A DNA stretch of 64,000 nt from Streptomyces xylophagus (GTDB taxonomy: Bacteria > Actinomycetota > Actinomycetes > Streptomycetales > Streptomycetaceae). The notes under the pieces are model-generated. The model did no database searches. It was not told the origin of the DNA and was given only the letters and a program-made list of their open reading frames with translations. A program made the translations under genes and the position numbers. Shown here piece by piece: positions 63,584 to 64,000 of the stretch. The stretch spans positions 467,617-531,616 of the forward strand of contig NZ_JNWO01000015.1 in the NCBI RefSeq assembly GCF_000716435.1, given 5' to 3'. Every line of letters starts with the position of its first letter. Position 1 is the stretch's first letter.

Positions 63584-64000
63584 TCAGGACGGTGGTGAGG
63601 GTGCGTAGTGGTGGGCAAGATCGGTGACGAGGTCGCGGAGGTGAGCCCTGGCTTCGGTGGGGCTGTGCACGGTGATGGCGCTCCCGAACGGCAGCAGTGC
63701 ACGCACGTCCTCCAGACGCAGGAAGCGGATCGTCACCTTGTGGCCGGTGGCGGATTCTTCATGGTCGTCCGGGACGAGATGGTCGTCCGGGACGAGTCGT
63801 AGGCCGAAGATCCGTTGCGCCCGCTCGATCTGGGTCTGGTCGATGGTGGCGCTGACCTCTATCGCGTGGTCGTGCTCCCACTGGTCGATGAGCGCTGCGG
63901 CGACGGTGGCCAGGGTCTGGTTCTCGCGGATCCGTCGTGGCCGGTCGACTTCTTTCCACGTCGTGATCCGTTCGAGTCGGTACATCCGTGGCTCTCGGGC
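63584..64000 (-). CDS. WYL-domain transcriptional regulator, C-terminal part (partial)
   Basis: The frame enters from the right edge (codons for AREPR before RMYRLERI) and stops at 63584, leaving ~138 residues. RMYRLERITTWKEVDRP is the end of a WYL domain, and the rest is the WCX extension (KVTIRFLRLEDVRALLPFG, AHLRDLVTDLAHHYAPSPPS). Such regulators (YafY/PafC/DriD type) bind nucleic acid ligands through WYL and have an N-terminal HTH, which lies outside the window. An 18-base exact tandem repeat (63761-63796) duplicates LVPDDH inside the coding region. Confidence 0.85.
   Translation of the reverse strand, partial: AREPRMYRLERITTWKEVDRPRRIRENQTLATVAAALIDQWEHDHAIEVSATIDQTQIERAQRIFGLRLVPDDHLVPDDHEESATGHKVTIRFLRLEDVRALLPFGSAITVHSPTEARAHLRDLVTDLAHHYAPSPPS
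63761..63796. repeat. 18-bp perfect tandem duplication inside the WYL gene
   Basis: ATGGTCGTCCGGGACGAG occurs at 63761-63778 and again at 63779-63796, adding six in-frame residues (LVPDDH twice). It could be a slippage polymorphism. Confidence 0.9.

Overview
The window is about 72% G+C, with heavy third-position G/C bias, many GTG starts and 4-base stop/start overlaps. Together with the gene families present (WXG100 proteins, RpiR/DasR-style sugar loci, many ECF sigma factors, AfsR-type TPR proteins), this points to a Streptomyces or close relative. No rRNA, tRNA or CRISPR array was seen.

Layout. (1) 1-11.2 kb: the end of a TPR protein, an ECF sigma factor and a compact type VII secretion (T7SS) locus. 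The locus holds a LysM membrane protein, a large candidate substrate, two WXG100 proteins, an EssC-like FHA/FtsK ATPase, a partner protein of unknown function and a lipoprotein. Four of its transcription units start behind the same two-block ECF-type promoter, T(T/C/G)GAAC(C/G)TT(T/C)-N14-CGTGT. (2) 11.2-15.5 kb: an ECF sigma factor fused to a zinc-finger-like motif, a membrane segment and an extracellular GH128 glucanase domain, flanked by two membrane-anchored thaumatin-like proteins; a plausible beta-1,3-glucan sensing or attack module. (3) 15.7-26.2 kb: regulators and surface proteins, namely two AraC-family regulators, a DUF3455 secreted protein, a Ser/Thr kinase with a LecA-like extracellular domain, a P-loop ATPase, a membrane esterase, a cupin/TetR pair and a flippase-like membrane protein. 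(4) 26.4-42.6 kb: a glycan-utilisation cluster with two GH3 enzymes, GH5, GH38, a BadF-type sugar kinase, a solute-binding protein with two permeases but no ATPase, an RpiR regulator and a SIS-domain protein. Related palindromes lie upstream of several units.

(5) 42.7-57.4 kb: a leftward operon for a PUFA-synthase-like polyketide. It holds an NMO-NMO-KS-AT-ACP-KR megasynthase, a KS-AT-DH-PPTase megasynthase, a free ACP, an alpha/beta hydrolase, a glycosyltransferase and a methyltransferase. The second PKS gene contains an embedded Illumina Nextera adapter (47335-47391), so the DH region is misassembled. (6) 57.8-64 kb: a GPP34-family protein, a 226-bp MITE-like element with 23-bp terminal inverted repeats, a two-component system divergent from a ferric-reductase-like protein, an FMN-binding protein and an ApbE flavinyltransferase (an extracytoplasmic flavin electron-transfer set), and the 3' part of a WYL-domain regulator.

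Long antisense reading frames are abundant because of the G+C bias and were left out. Starts were chosen by ribosome-binding site, overlap with the upstream gene and family length. All functions are inferred from motifs read by eye; no database search was run.
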